A stretch of DNA of 64,000 bases from Sphaerisporangium rubeum (GTDB lineage Bacteria > Actinomycetota > Actinomycetes > Streptosporangiales > Streptosporangiaceae). The stretch spans positions 4,332,501-4,396,500 of the forward strand of contig NZ_JACHIU010000001.1 of assembly GCF_014207705.1 (NCBI RefSeq). The letters run 5' to 3'. The number at the start of each line of letters is the position of its first letter. Within the stretch, counting starts at the first letter, position 1. Positions 41,330 through 49,602 of this stretch are shown here, in pieces. The translations under genes were made by a program, and so were the position numbers. The notes beneath the pieces were generated by a model. It did not search any database, had not been told where the DNA came from, and was given only the letters and a program-made list of their open reading frames with translations.

Positions 41330-41361
41330 GGGGTTTCGGAGTCTCTCCGGAGCCCCTTTTT
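41330..41361 (+). terminator. Original tRNA-Pro terminator, displaced to attR
   Basis: GGGGTTTCGGAG-TCT-CTCCGGAGCCCC (two G-T pairs) followed by TTTTT, 19 bp past the tRNA 3' end copy. Confidence 0.85.
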
Positions 41362-41514
41362 CCGATCTCGGGAGCCAGCCGGAGTCAAGTGCGCTCAGGA
41401 TCTTACGTGGGTGGCAGGTTCCTTGTTCGACTCCGTCGGACCTGCCCGACCCCTTGGCCTGTGAGCGGTGGCCAAGCGTCGACGGCGCTGGTTGTCCGCG
41501 ATTCAGCACGTCGT

Positions 41515-42046
41515 TCAGAGCCCCCGTGGGTGTGTGGTCAGCCAGGAACGGTGTCGGTCCCTGAGGGCATCACGTTCGGCCGGGGTGGCAGGATCACATC
41601 GATGCCGCCGTCGTAGGGGTGGTAAAGCCAGCGGAGATTCGCGGGGCCGAGGAGCACGTTGCTGATCTCGTCGTCCGTGACCGCTCGGAGCACGGCGTCG
41701 ATGACACCGGGCCTCTACGGTCGTCTCTCGACGTAGAGCTGCGTGCAGGTGCGGAATTCGGGATCGTCGTGGGGTTCTTCGATGAGGGTTTGCCAGTGCT
41801 GTGCCGTGGGCGTGACCTCTGATCGTCCGGCCGCAGCTGAGGGGTGAGCGCTGGAGTGTTCGTCCACTCGGTCGTGATGACCAGGAGGTCTGGGCCTGGA
41901 TCGAGTTCGGACAGTACGGTGTGGTGGCGGTTGAGCACGATGGCGTATTCCGCTTCATCGTCTGGGTAGCGCTTCGACTCCGGCAGGCTGTGAAATCTGA
42001 TCCAGCGTTCCGGCGATCTCTCCTGATAAGCCCGGAGTTCCGCCAT
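41515..42046 (-). pseudogene. Decayed conserved hypothetical (possibly DUF3885-like)
   Basis: Fragments of one protein are spread over frames: start MAELRAYQERSPERWIRFHSL, then HWQTLIEEPHDDPEFRTCTQLY, then VIDAVLRAVTDDEISNVLLG and LRWLYHPYDGGIDVILP, ending AERDALRDRHRSWLTTHPRGL. At least three frameshifts break it. The family name is from memory and uncertain. It lies just outside attR in a run of damaged genes. Confidence 0.65.
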
Positions 42047-42109
42047 TCATGCCTCGGAAATCCCGGCTGTCGGAACCATTCCGCTGAGATCACCTCATTC
42101 GCCTGAGGA

Positions 42110-42885
42110 AATGGCATATCCGGAATCGGCACGCCCGGGAATCGACAGAGCGGCTCCCGCCCGTCCTCGCCCTCGAATCCTCCGAGAACGCCGGCCCCTC
42201 CCTGACCTGCCAGTACAGCCGCTCGCTCGCGGTCGCGGCCAGCAGCCCGCCGGCCTCCTGGTACGCCTCGGCGAACCGCAGGCCCCACACAGGGCCGTGC
42301 AGCAGCGCGAGATTGGCGGAGCAGTGCGCCACATCGAGATCCGCCTCCCCAGGAGGTGGCCGCCCAGTCGACGACGCCGGTGATCCGGGCACCCGCCGGC
42401 TGCGAGGGCGGCACGTCGAACAGCACGTTGCGGGGCTGGAAGTCCCGGTGCAGGGATCGCCCTTCATGGGGCGGCATGAACCTGCGGATCACGGCGATCG
42501 CCGCGGCCCATGCCGCCGCGTCTGCGCCCTTTGGAATCACGACAGTGTCGGCGGTCGTCAACGCCACATACCTCCGGGGCCGCTCGGCGGGTCGCAACGC
42601 GTGGATCGCCACGAGTTGACGGGCCAGCAGAGGGACGCGCGCTTCCAATCCCTCAGCGTCGAGGACCGTCCGGCCCGCCAGATATGTCATGAGGAGCGAC
42701 GGATACTCGCAATGCGCTGCGGTCGGATCGACCGCTACCAGTCCGGGAGCCGGCGGCCGGTCCCCGGGAGCATGGTCAGGGCGCCTGTCACCCTGTCCAG
42801 CCAGTCCTCGGCGTGCTCCACGTCGACGAAAGTCCGCAGCACCAGGTCACGGGTGCGCCCACCACCGGCGATGCCGTGAAATGCC
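42110..42885 (-). pseudogene. Decayed aminoglycoside-phosphotransferase-family gene
   Basis: Pieces in order: RDLVLRTFVDVEHAEDWLDR; LVAVDPTAAHCEYPSLLMTY after a frameshift near 42737; catalytic loop HRDFQPRNVLFD and GVVDWAATSWG; then after another shift near 42352 ADLDVAHCSANLALLHGPVW. The N-terminus is missing and the C-terminus is altered. It would have been a kinase of the APH/homoserine-kinase fold. Confidence 0.8.
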
Positions 42886-42916
42886 TTTTCCGGTGGGGTG
42901 GGCTATGGTCGGCCCT

Positions 42917-43294
42917 ATGACGGGGCCGTGGAGAACTCCACAGGGGTCCATCGCGTTCGCCGGCGTGATGGGCCTGGTTCTGTTGTCCCTGGTGCTGGTC
43001 GGCGCTTCGTGCAAGGCGAGCTACGGCGGCCCGACGGTCGCGCAGAGTTCGACCTCCGGCCCGGCGTGGGAGCTCGGCGGATGGGACGCCGACCTGTCCA
43101 GCCTGCCGCCGCAGGCGGGTGGCGCCCGCGCGCACCACGTGCTGTCCCTGTGGCCGCCCATGCGCGGCGAACGCCACGGCGAATCCGCACATCTGGCGCT
43201 GCTGCCGACGCCGGGCTCGGACGCGGACACACTGCGCGAGCCTCAGCAGCCGGCTCACCGCGCCACGGGATCGCGCAGCCCGCCGCTGACCTAG
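42917..43294 (+). CDS. Hypothetical secreted or membrane-anchored protein
   Basis: 125 residues. One N-terminal hydrophobic helix (SIAFAGVMGLVLLSLVLVGASC) with a Cys at its end, then a Gly/Pro/His-rich tail. The Cys context is not a standard lipobox. The reading frame after about 43240 loses protein-like character, and a different frame then looks better, so it may be truncated by a frameshift. Confidence 0.4.
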   Translation: MTGPWRTPQGSIAFAGVMGLVLLSLVLVGASCKASYGGPTVAQSSTSGPAWELGGWDADLSSLPPQAGGARAHHVLSLWPPMRGERHGESAHLALLPTPGSDADTLREPQQPAHRATGSRSPPLT

Positions 43295-43666
43295 CCGACG
43301 TCTTCCCGTCGGGCTCCGCGGCCACGCGCGCCGCGGAGTCCGACAACGCGCACCCGACGCACCCACGCGCCCGCATCCAGGCCTTCCCCTGGCGCCGGCC
43401 CGGGTATGCCGTCGCGCCCTGAAGACGTCATGCGATCGTCCCCTTGACAGGGGGGCGGCAGGCCGTCTTCGTCTGAAGCCCGCTCTTGTTCGAGCCGCTT
43501 TGGCCCTGCCGTCTTCTCCTGTCGGCGTCCGCCAGAAGTCGATCATCGTCATGGCCGTTGTCGCATCAGCCCACGCCCGTTCGCGGCCGGAGCCTCCGCG
43601 CCGGCCCGCCGCCTGCCGGCCCGCCGATCCTGCCGCGCGCCCCCGCGCGGCAGAGGGGAGCACGAA
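43295..43666. other. Intergenic region, no supported gene
   Basis: 372 bp. Open frames here are short and Arg-rich. A possible C-terminal remnant of the preceding gene in another frame ends near 43422 (IQAFPWRRPGYAVAP). AGGGGAG just before 43667 is the ribosome site of the MreB-like gene. Confidence 0.4.
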
Positions 43667-44443
43667 ATGAGTCCGACCCGACGCTTGATGGCGCTCGACC
43701 TGGGCACCGCCCGTACCCGGTCGCTGACCGTGTGCGGGCCCACGATCGCCGACCGGCCCTCGAGCATCGTGAGGCGGTCGTCCACCTCCGGTGAGAGGGA
43801 CGTGGTACAGCCCATCCGGCACGGCATGGTAGCCGACCCGGATGCCTGCCTGCGACTGGTGCGCATGGCGGTGCGGGACACCCTTCACTACGGCCCCCGG
43901 CCGCTGGAGCAGGTGCTGGCCGGGGTCCCGGTGGCGGCCTCACCCGGCGACCGCCGGGCGGTCCGCGCCGCGGTCGCCGAGATCGCCGGATGCGAGGTGC
44001 GGCTGGTGGAGGAGCCGCTGGCCGCCGCCGTCGGCGTCGGCCTGGACGTCATCGATCCCCGGCCCTGCCTGCTGCTGGACGTCGGGGCGGGAATCGTCGA
44101 GGCCGTGGCCATCAGGCGGGGAGCCGTCACCGATGCGGTCGCCCTCCAGCTCAGCGCCACCACCAGCGCGGGGCTGGTCGCGTACGCGCTGGAGAACGTC
44201 GTCGACATGACAGCGGGCTTGCTACGCCGCCTGCCCGCCACCTCGTGCCGGGCCGCGCGCGCCCGGGGCGTGGTGGTCACCGGCGGCGGTGCGCACCAGG
44301 AGTTGCTGCTGCGCCGGCTGCGCGCCGTCCTGCGGCTCCAGGTCAGCGCGGCGCCCCAGCCGCAGCACGCCACCGTCCGCGGCCTGATGCGGCTGTGCCT
44401 GCAGCCGGCCCTGGCGGCCGGCCTCGCCCTGTCTTCCCGCTGA
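43667..44443 (+). CDS. Shortened MreB-like actin-family protein
   Basis: 258 residues versus about 340 for MreB. Phosphate-1 motif LMALDLGTARTRS, PSSIVRR, then IRHGMVADPDACLRLVRM, VRLVEEPLAAAVGVGLDV and the adenosine motif GVVVTGGGAHQELLLRRL are all recognisable. Subdomain IB and parts between are reduced. An actin-type ATPase, but filament formation is uncertain. Followed by a DksA-like gene. Confidence 0.8.
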   Translation: MSPTRRLMALDLGTARTRSLTVCGPTIADRPSSIVRRSSTSGERDVVQPIRHGMVADPDACLRLVRMAVRDTLHYGPRPLEQVLAGVPVAASPGDRRAVRAAVAEIAGCEVRLVEEPLAAAVGVGLDVIDPRPCLLLDVGAGIVEAVAIRRGAVTDAVALQLSATTSAGLVAYALENVVDMTAGLLRRLPATSCRAARARGVVVTGGGAHQELLLRRLRAVLRLQVSAAPQPQHATVRGLMRLCLQPALAAGLALSSR

Positions 44444-44526
44444 CGCGCTGCGACGCGCAGGAGACCCCGCGCGAGGCCCTCCATCCTCAACACCTTCCCG
44501 ATCCATCACGGAAAGGATCACTGATC

Positions 44527-44868
44527 ATGACCGACGGTCACACGACATCACATCTCAGTAGTGTGCAGCTCCAGTCGCTGCGCCAGGACCTGCGGGAGCA
44601 ACTGGAGCAGCGCAGCAGACAGCTGCACGGCCTGCGGGCCCAGGAGCAGGACAGCAGCGGCGCCGACGGCACCTGGCAGGAACTGGCCGTTTCAATCACC
44701 ACTGCCGAGCGCACCGTCGCGGAACTGTCCCAGGCCTGCAACAGGCTGGCGGCCGGCACCTACGGCCTCTGCGCTCACTGCCAGGGGCCCATCCCGTTCG
44801 AACGGCTCAAGATCCGGCCGCTGGCACGCACCTGTATCGACTGCCAACGACGGCACGAGGCCGCCTGA
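44527..44868 (+). CDS. DksA/TraR-type zinc-finger protein
   Basis: 113 residues. Helical coiled-coil (SVQLQSLRQDLREQLEQRSRQLHGL) then C4 zinc finger YGLCAHCQGPIP...ARTCIDCQ. The conserved acidic tip of DksA is not clear. Likely binds in the RNA-polymerase secondary channel. Downstream of the MreB-like gene by 83 bp and upstream of a PucR regulator. Confidence 0.85.
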   Translation: MTDGHTTSHLSSVQLQSLRQDLREQLEQRSRQLHGLRAQEQDSSGADGTWQELAVSITTAERTVAELSQACNRLAAGTYGLCAHCQGPIPFERLKIRPLARTCIDCQRRHEAA

Positions 44869-44923
44869 ACACCATGAAAGGGGGCGGAGCAGTCTGCCCC
44901 TCTTCGACCACCCGGAGCTGACC

Positions 44924-46504
44924 ATGATCACATTGGACCGTCTGGTGAATGTGCTCGGCGGGTACGGCGTGCGGCTGTGCGGCCGTCCTGAAGCGCGCTC
45001 GACCTGGCTACGCAGCGTGGCGATACCAGACGCCACCGACCACCACGTCGCGGGCGACGTGCTCCTCGCCGTCGGAACCTCTTCACTCGCCGAGGCGGTC
45101 CAGTGGGCGGCCGCGGCCAAGGCCACGGCGGTCCTGGTACGCCCCGCCCGAACCGGCACCGGCGGTGAGGGCGAGAGCGGGAGCGGCGCGGACGCCGAGC
45201 GGGAGGCCGCCGCGATCGCCGACCGGCATGGGGTGGCCGTGTTGCTGGCCGAGCCCGCTGTCTCCTGGAGTCAGCTGGCCGGCGTGGTGTACGGGTTGGT
45301 GCTGGAGAGCCGCGAGACCGCCTCGGGACGCGGACCCACCGACCTGTTCGCCCTGGCCGACAACCTGACCGACGTCATCGGCGGTGCGGTGACCATCGAG
45401 GACCGGCACTCGCGGGTACTGGCCTACTCCCGCTCCCAGCAGGCGGGAGATCCGGCCCGGCTGGAGACCATCCTTGGACGGCGGGTCCCAGAACGGCTGC
45501 GCGAGCTGTTCCGGCAACAGGAGGTGTTCGCCCGCCTGGCGGCGACGGACGAGCCGGTGTTCGTCCCCGCCGATGCCGAACACGGCCTGACCGGACGGAT
45601 GGCGGTGGCGGTGCGGGCTGGCCGCGAGCTGCTCGGTTCGGTGTGGGTCAGCTGCGCCGGCCCGCTGACTGGTGCCAACCGCCGCGCGCTGGCCGACGGC
45701 GCGCGCACCGTCGGCCTGCATCTGCTGCGCTCCCGGGCCAGCGCCGACCTGGAGCGGCAGGTGGAGTCCGACCTGGTCATCCGGTTGCTGGAGGGCAGCG
45801 CCGATGCCGCGACGGTGATCAGCCAGCTGGGCCTGGCCCCGCAGGCGATACGCGTCATCGCGGTCCGCGCGTACACCCCCGACGATCGCCACGCTGCGCT
45901 GCTGCTGGCCCTCGAGCAGGCCACCAACGGCTTCGGCTGGTCCCGGCCCGGGCGCAGCGCGCTGCTCGGCGACACCCTCTACACCATCCTGCGGGCCGAG
46001 CGGGCCGAGGCGGCCAGGCAGTGGATCGCGGCCCTGCACTCCGAACTGCCCGCCCGGGTGCGCGTCACGGCCGGGATCGGAGCACCCGCCGAGGCGGCGG
46101 ACCTGGCCGCCGGCCGCCAGGAGGCCGACGAGTGCCTGGCGCTGCACGAGAGCGCCGAGCCCGGCGCCGTCCCGCCCGCCTACGACGAGTCCTGGGACGA
46201 CATCCTGCTGCGACGGCTGTGCACGGCCGCGCGGACCGGCCGGGCTCCGGCCCGCGGGCCGGTGAGCGCGCTGCTGCGGCACGACACCCGTCACGGCACG
46301 CGCTTCGTCGCCACGCTGCGGGCCTGGCTGGAGAGCCAGGGCGACCTCACCCTGGCCGCCGAGCGGCTCGCGGTGCATCCCAATACCGTCCGCAACCGGC
46401 TGCGCAGAATGGGCGAGCTCGGCCCGCTGGACCTGGACGACACCCGCCAGCGCCTGGCCATGACCATCATGCTGGCGGCCCTGGAGGACGAACCCCGCCG
46501 ATGA
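44924..46504 (+). CDS. PucR-family transcriptional regulator
   Basis: 526 residues. N-terminal purine-catabolism-type domain (LDRLVNVLGGYGVRLCGR), a GAF-like middle (GGAVTIEDRHSRVLAYS), and the C-terminal PucR HTH_30: RAWLESQGDLTLAAERLAVHPNTVRNRLRRM. The D-amino-acid dehydrogenase gene follows and is the probable target; PucR/CdaR proteins often control amine or amino-acid catabolism. Confidence 0.88.
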   Translation: MITLDRLVNVLGGYGVRLCGRPEARSTWLRSVAIPDATDHHVAGDVLLAVGTSSLAEAVQWAAAAKATAVLVRPARTGTGGEGESGSGADAEREAAAIADRHGVAVLLAEPAVSWSQLAGVVYGLVLESRETASGRGPTDLFALADNLTDVIGGAVTIEDRHSRVLAYSRSQQAGDPARLETILGRRVPERLRELFRQQEVFARLAATDEPVFVPADAEHGLTGRMAVAVRAGRELLGSVWVSCAGPLTGANRRALADGARTVGLHLLRSRASADLERQVESDLVIRLLEGSADAATVISQLGLAPQAIRVIAVRAYTPDDRHAALLLALEQATNGFGWSRPGRSALLGDTLYTILRAERAEAARQWIAALHSELPARVRVTAGIGAPAEAADLAAGRQEADECLALHESAEPGAVPPAYDESWDDILLRRLCTAARTGRAPARGPVSALLRHDTRHGTRFVATLRAWLESQGDLTLAAERLAVHPNTVRNRLRRMGELGPLDLDDTRQRLAMTIMLAALEDEPRR

Positions 46505-46531
46505 CCTGCTCAGGACCCGTCACCGTTCCCG

Positions 46532-46566
46532 GCGCCGCCGTTGTGCCAGATCCACAACGGCGGCGC
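46532..46566 (+). terminator. Hairpin between the PucR and dehydrogenase genes
   Basis: Perfect 14-bp arms GCGCCGCCGTTGTG (46532-46545) / CACAACGGCGGCGC (46553-46566), 28 bp after the PucR stop. It could instead act as an operator for the downstream gene. Confidence 0.6.
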
Positions 46567-46654
46567 TGCGATTGTCGTCCGCTCACAACACCGCTGGTCG
46601 CCGCCCGGGCGATGCTGGACATGACATCGACATTCGTACTGGTTGGAGGTTGGC

Positions 46655-47899
46655 ATGGCCGGCAACTGGCCACGATCGGTGATCGTGGTGGGCGCGGGTA
46701 TCGTGGGCCTGTCGACCGCGTGGTTCCTGCAGGAGCGCGGCGTCCAGGTCGACGTGATCGACCGCGGCGGTGTGGCGGCCGGCGCGTCCTGGGGCAACGC
46801 CGGCTGGATCGCACCCGGTCTGGCCATCCCGCTCAACGAACCCGCGGTCCTGCGTTACGGCCTGCGCTCGCTGCTCAACCCGGCCGCGCCGCTGCACGTT
46901 CCCGCGAGCCTCGATCCGGGTCTGTGGCGTTTTCTGGTCCGCTTCGCCGCCAACAGCCACTGGCGGTCGTGGACCCGCGCCGCGCACGCCAACCTGCCGC
47001 TCAACGACGAATGCGTCGAGGCCTACGAGGTGCTCGCCGCCAACGGTGTGTCCGCACCCGTCATCGCGGCGCCGATCACCGCGGCGTTCCGTACGCCGCG
47101 CCAGGCCGAGAGCCTGCTGCGCGAGCTGCGCAGGCTGCAGACGGCCGGGCAGCGGGTCGAGCACACCGTGCTGGACGGCGACGGGCTGGCCGAGCAGGTA
47201 CCGCTCGCCGGTAAGGCGCTGACGGCGGGGGTACGGATCGACGGCCAGCGTTACGTCGACCCGGGTGCCTTCGTGCACGCCCTGGGAAAGGCCGTCATGC
47301 AACGCGGCGCGACCATGTACGCCGTCGAGGTCGACGAGGTGCGCACCGACGACAGGAAGGTGATCGTCCGCTCGGCCAAGGGCACTGTGCTGTCGGCCGA
47401 TGCGGTGGTGCTGGCCACAGGCGCCTGGCTGCCCCGCCTGGCACGGCAGTGGGGCGTGCGTGTCCCGGTGCGGGCGGGCCGCGGCTACTCGTTCACCGTG
47501 CCGGTCGACCATCCTGTCCCCGGCCCCGTCTACCTGCCCGAGGAGCGGGTGGCGTGCACGCCGTACCGCGACGGGCTGCGGGTGGCGGGCACCATGGAGT
47601 TCCGAGACCCGGACGCCCCGCAGGTGCCCGCCCGGCTGAAGGCCATCGTCGCCTCCGCCCGGCCGCTCCTGCGAGGCGTGCGCTGGGAGGAGCGTACCGA
47701 CGTCTGGGTGGGGTCCCGCCCCATCACCCCGGACGGACGGCCGCTCGTCGGCGCGACGGCGGCTCCCACCGTCTACGTGGCGGGGGGCCACGGCATGTGG
47801 GGCCTGGCCCACGGCCCGATCACAGGCAGGCTGCTGGCCGAGCAGATCACCACCGGCAAGCAGCCCGCCGGCCTGGCCGACCTCGACCCCCTCCGCTGA
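46655..47899 (+). CDS. dadA: FAD-dependent D-amino-acid dehydrogenase-like protein
   Basis: 414 residues, DAO fold. N-terminal VIVVGAGIVGLSTAWFLQERG binds FAD; GASWGNAGWIAPGLAIPL and the C-terminal TPDGRPLVGAT and VAGGHGMWGLAHGP match DadA. Oxidatively deaminates D-amino acids, feeding electrons to the membrane. GGAGG precedes the ATG at 46655. Its stop directly abuts the remnant of a second integrative element. The symbol is by similarity. Confidence 0.82.
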   Translation: MAGNWPRSVIVVGAGIVGLSTAWFLQERGVQVDVIDRGGVAAGASWGNAGWIAPGLAIPLNEPAVLRYGLRSLLNPAAPLHVPASLDPGLWRFLVRFAANSHWRSWTRAAHANLPLNDECVEAYEVLAANGVSAPVIAAPITAAFRTPRQAESLLRELRRLQTAGQRVEHTVLDGDGLAEQVPLAGKALTAGVRIDGQRYVDPGAFVHALGKAVMQRGATMYAVEVDEVRTDDRKVIVRSAKGTVLSADAVVLATGAWLPRLARQWGVRVPVRAGRGYSFTVPVDHPVPGPVYLPEERVACTPYRDGLRVAGTMEFRDPDAPQVPARLKAIVASARPLLRGVRWEERTDVWVGSRPITPDGRPLVGATAAPTVYVAGGHGMWGLAHGPITGRLLAEQITTGKQPAGLADLDPLR

Positions 47900-47902
47900 C
47901 TC

Positions 47903-48143
47903 TGTCGAGCTGAGGGAAACCTCAGGTCAACAGACTTTTCTTCATGTTGGATCACCGAATTGACGAGGTTGAACCGGCCCGCAGCCGGTGACCGCCGAGC
48001 CGGCAGGTGAGCGCTCAACGCTTCGCCGGTGTCAGCGATCGAGCGTGCACCCGGATGCAGGTAGTGCTGTGGCGTGGTCAAGGACCCATGACCGGCGATC
48101 TTCCTGAGAACTTTGACCGGAACCGCGGCATTCCGCCATCCAG
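47903..48143 (-). pseudogene. 3'-terminal remnant of a second AICE integrase
   Basis: About 240 bp closely similar to 29066-29320 of the resident element. It includes the same terminator (CTGAGGGAAACCTCAG core) followed by the integrase end: YLHPGARSIADTGEALSAHLPARRSP resembles YLHPDARSIADAGEALSAHLSARRSP. Similarity stops at the GCCATCCAGG near 48143. Frameshifts and a missing N-terminus show it is dead. Confidence 0.88.
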
Positions 48144-48232
48144 GATTCCCGTCTCTCCGGCCTCATTCCTGAACGGTTGTGTGCGAGACCATTAGCCGCA
48201 CGATGTCGTTCTCGTTCAGGAAGGGCACTCCT

Positions 48233-48760
48233 ATGGCGGCGCCACACCCGCATGAACCGTCCTCGGCCGACGACTCCGCGGCCTTGAGCGTCTCGGTCCG
48301 GCTTCGTTCGGCGGTCGCCGCCGATGTGCCAAGTATCGCGCGCATCTGGCGGGAGGGATGGGCCGACGCGCACCTCGGGAATGTTCCGGCGGCGCTGGTC
48401 GAGGTGCGTACGCCGGGTTCGTTCGCCGAGCGCACGCCGGATCGCCTTGGCGACACGATCGTCGCGGTGCGGGACGGAGCCGTCGTGGGGTTCGTCATGG
48501 TCGACGGCAGCCAAGTGGATCATCTCTACCTGGACCGCTCCGGACGCGGCACCGGTATCGGGGCGGTGCTGCTCGAAGCCGCCGAGCGTGTTGTGCTCGC
48601 GGCGGGCCATCCGCGCGCGTGGCTCGCGGTGGCCACCGGGAACCATGGGGCCCGGCGCTTCTACGCGCGACAGGGCTGGACCGACGAGGGCTCCATCGCG
48701 CATCCGGCACCGGTGAGCGTGGACGTCGACTGCCACCGGTTCGTCAGCCCGCCACGATGA
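48233..48760 (+). CDS. GNAT-family N-acetyltransferase
   Basis: 175 residues. SVRLRSAVAADVPSIARIWR start, VDHLYLDRSGRGTGIGAVLLEAAE is the acetyl-CoA motif A (RGTGIG), and NHGARRFYARQGW is motif B. AGGAAGGG precedes the ATG at 48233. Acceptor unknown. The gene begins 90 bp after the integrase remnant. Confidence 0.88.
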   Translation: MAAPHPHEPSSADDSAALSVSVRLRSAVAADVPSIARIWREGWADAHLGNVPAALVEVRTPGSFAERTPDRLGDTIVAVRDGAVVGFVMVDGSQVDHLYLDRSGRGTGIGAVLLEAAERVVLAAGHPRAWLAVATGNHGARRFYARQGWTDEGSIAHPAPVSVDVDCHRFVSPPR

Positions 48761-48848
48761 GGCGGGGTGAGACCCGAGGCGGCATCTCACCCTGATCTCG
48801 GCTCGGTACGCGCAGGCCTTCCCCGGCTGATCAGCGGACGTGGTCCGA

Positions 48849-48982
48849 TCAGGGCCGTGGGATGTCGTCGAGGAGGCGCTCGGCGACCCGACGCGCCACG
48901 GCGGCGGGGTGGGTGTGGGAGCGGGTCGCCCCGATGGCGAGAGCGCCGTTGACGAGGATGACGAACTGGTCGGCTGTGAGTG
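48849..48982 (-). pseudogene. C-terminal fragment of a TetR-family regulator
   Basis: In frame, TADQFVILVNGALAIGATR and THPAAVARRVAERLLDD are typical of a TetR C-terminal end. The N-terminal HTH half is missing, replaced by the NTF2-like gene. Confidence 0.6.
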
Positions 48983-48994
48983 CCGGTATCCGGC

Positions 48995-49350
48995 ATGTCA
49001 CACCGCACTACAGAAGAGGTCATCGCCTGCTTCAATCAGGTGGTCGCGGACCACGACCCGCGCCGTCTGGCCGAGCTGGTGGCGGACGACTGCGTGATGG
49101 AGGCGATTCAACCCGCCCCGGACGGCGCGCGCACCGTGGGCCGGGATGCCTGCATCGCGTTCTGGGAGAAGCTCGCGAGTGACCGCGCCTCCTTGTTCGA
49201 ACCGGAGGAGGTGATCGTCTCCGGTGATCGGGGACGGTCCGCCGGCGGTATCGCTTCGGCGACGGCCCTTCCGGGTCGATACGTGGTGTGACGCTGATGC
49301 GGGTCCGTGACGGTCTGATCGTCGAAGCGCGTGGATACGTCAAGTCATGA
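48995..49350 (+). pseudogene. Frameshifted NTF2/SnoaL-like protein gene
   Basis: First part MSHRTTEEVIACFNQVVADH and CVMEAIQPAPDGARTVGRDA is an ordinary NTF2-like fold. Near 49230 the frame breaks; the proper end continues one frame over as YRFGDGPSGSIRGVTLMRVR to EARGYVKS, stopping at 49350. A single-base error, biological or in sequencing, would explain it. Confidence 0.75.
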
Positions 49351-49602
49351 TCTCTCCGCCGCTCCGGCAGCGGTCCGGCCGCCACCGCGAGCAGTGGCAC
49401 GCCGAGGATGACGACGGCCGTGAGCCGGACGGAGATCGACAGCGGCGACACGGCCGCCGTGAGGCACGCGAGACCGGTTCGCTGGAGTGCTGTTGGCGCA
49501 ACGTTCATCTGCGCGCACCTTGCCGGACGTCCGCACGGGCAGGGGAAGCCGATGTATGTGGATAGCTTGCACCGCTGATCGACGTGGAGAGGTACGTCCC
49601 AG
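49351..49602. other. Intergenic region, no supported gene
   Basis: 252 bp. A short minus-strand hydrophobic frame (ISVRLTAVVILGVPLLAVAAG) is present but has no ribosome site and runs into the NTF2-like gene. GGAGAGG near 49587 serves the acyltransferase gene. Confidence 0.35.

Noticed and set aside
49032-49508. Minus-strand frame with a hydrophobic helix (RLTAVVILGVPLLAVAAG)
   Set aside because: No ribosome site, the rest is Arg/Pro-rich and it is antisense to the NTF2-like gene.
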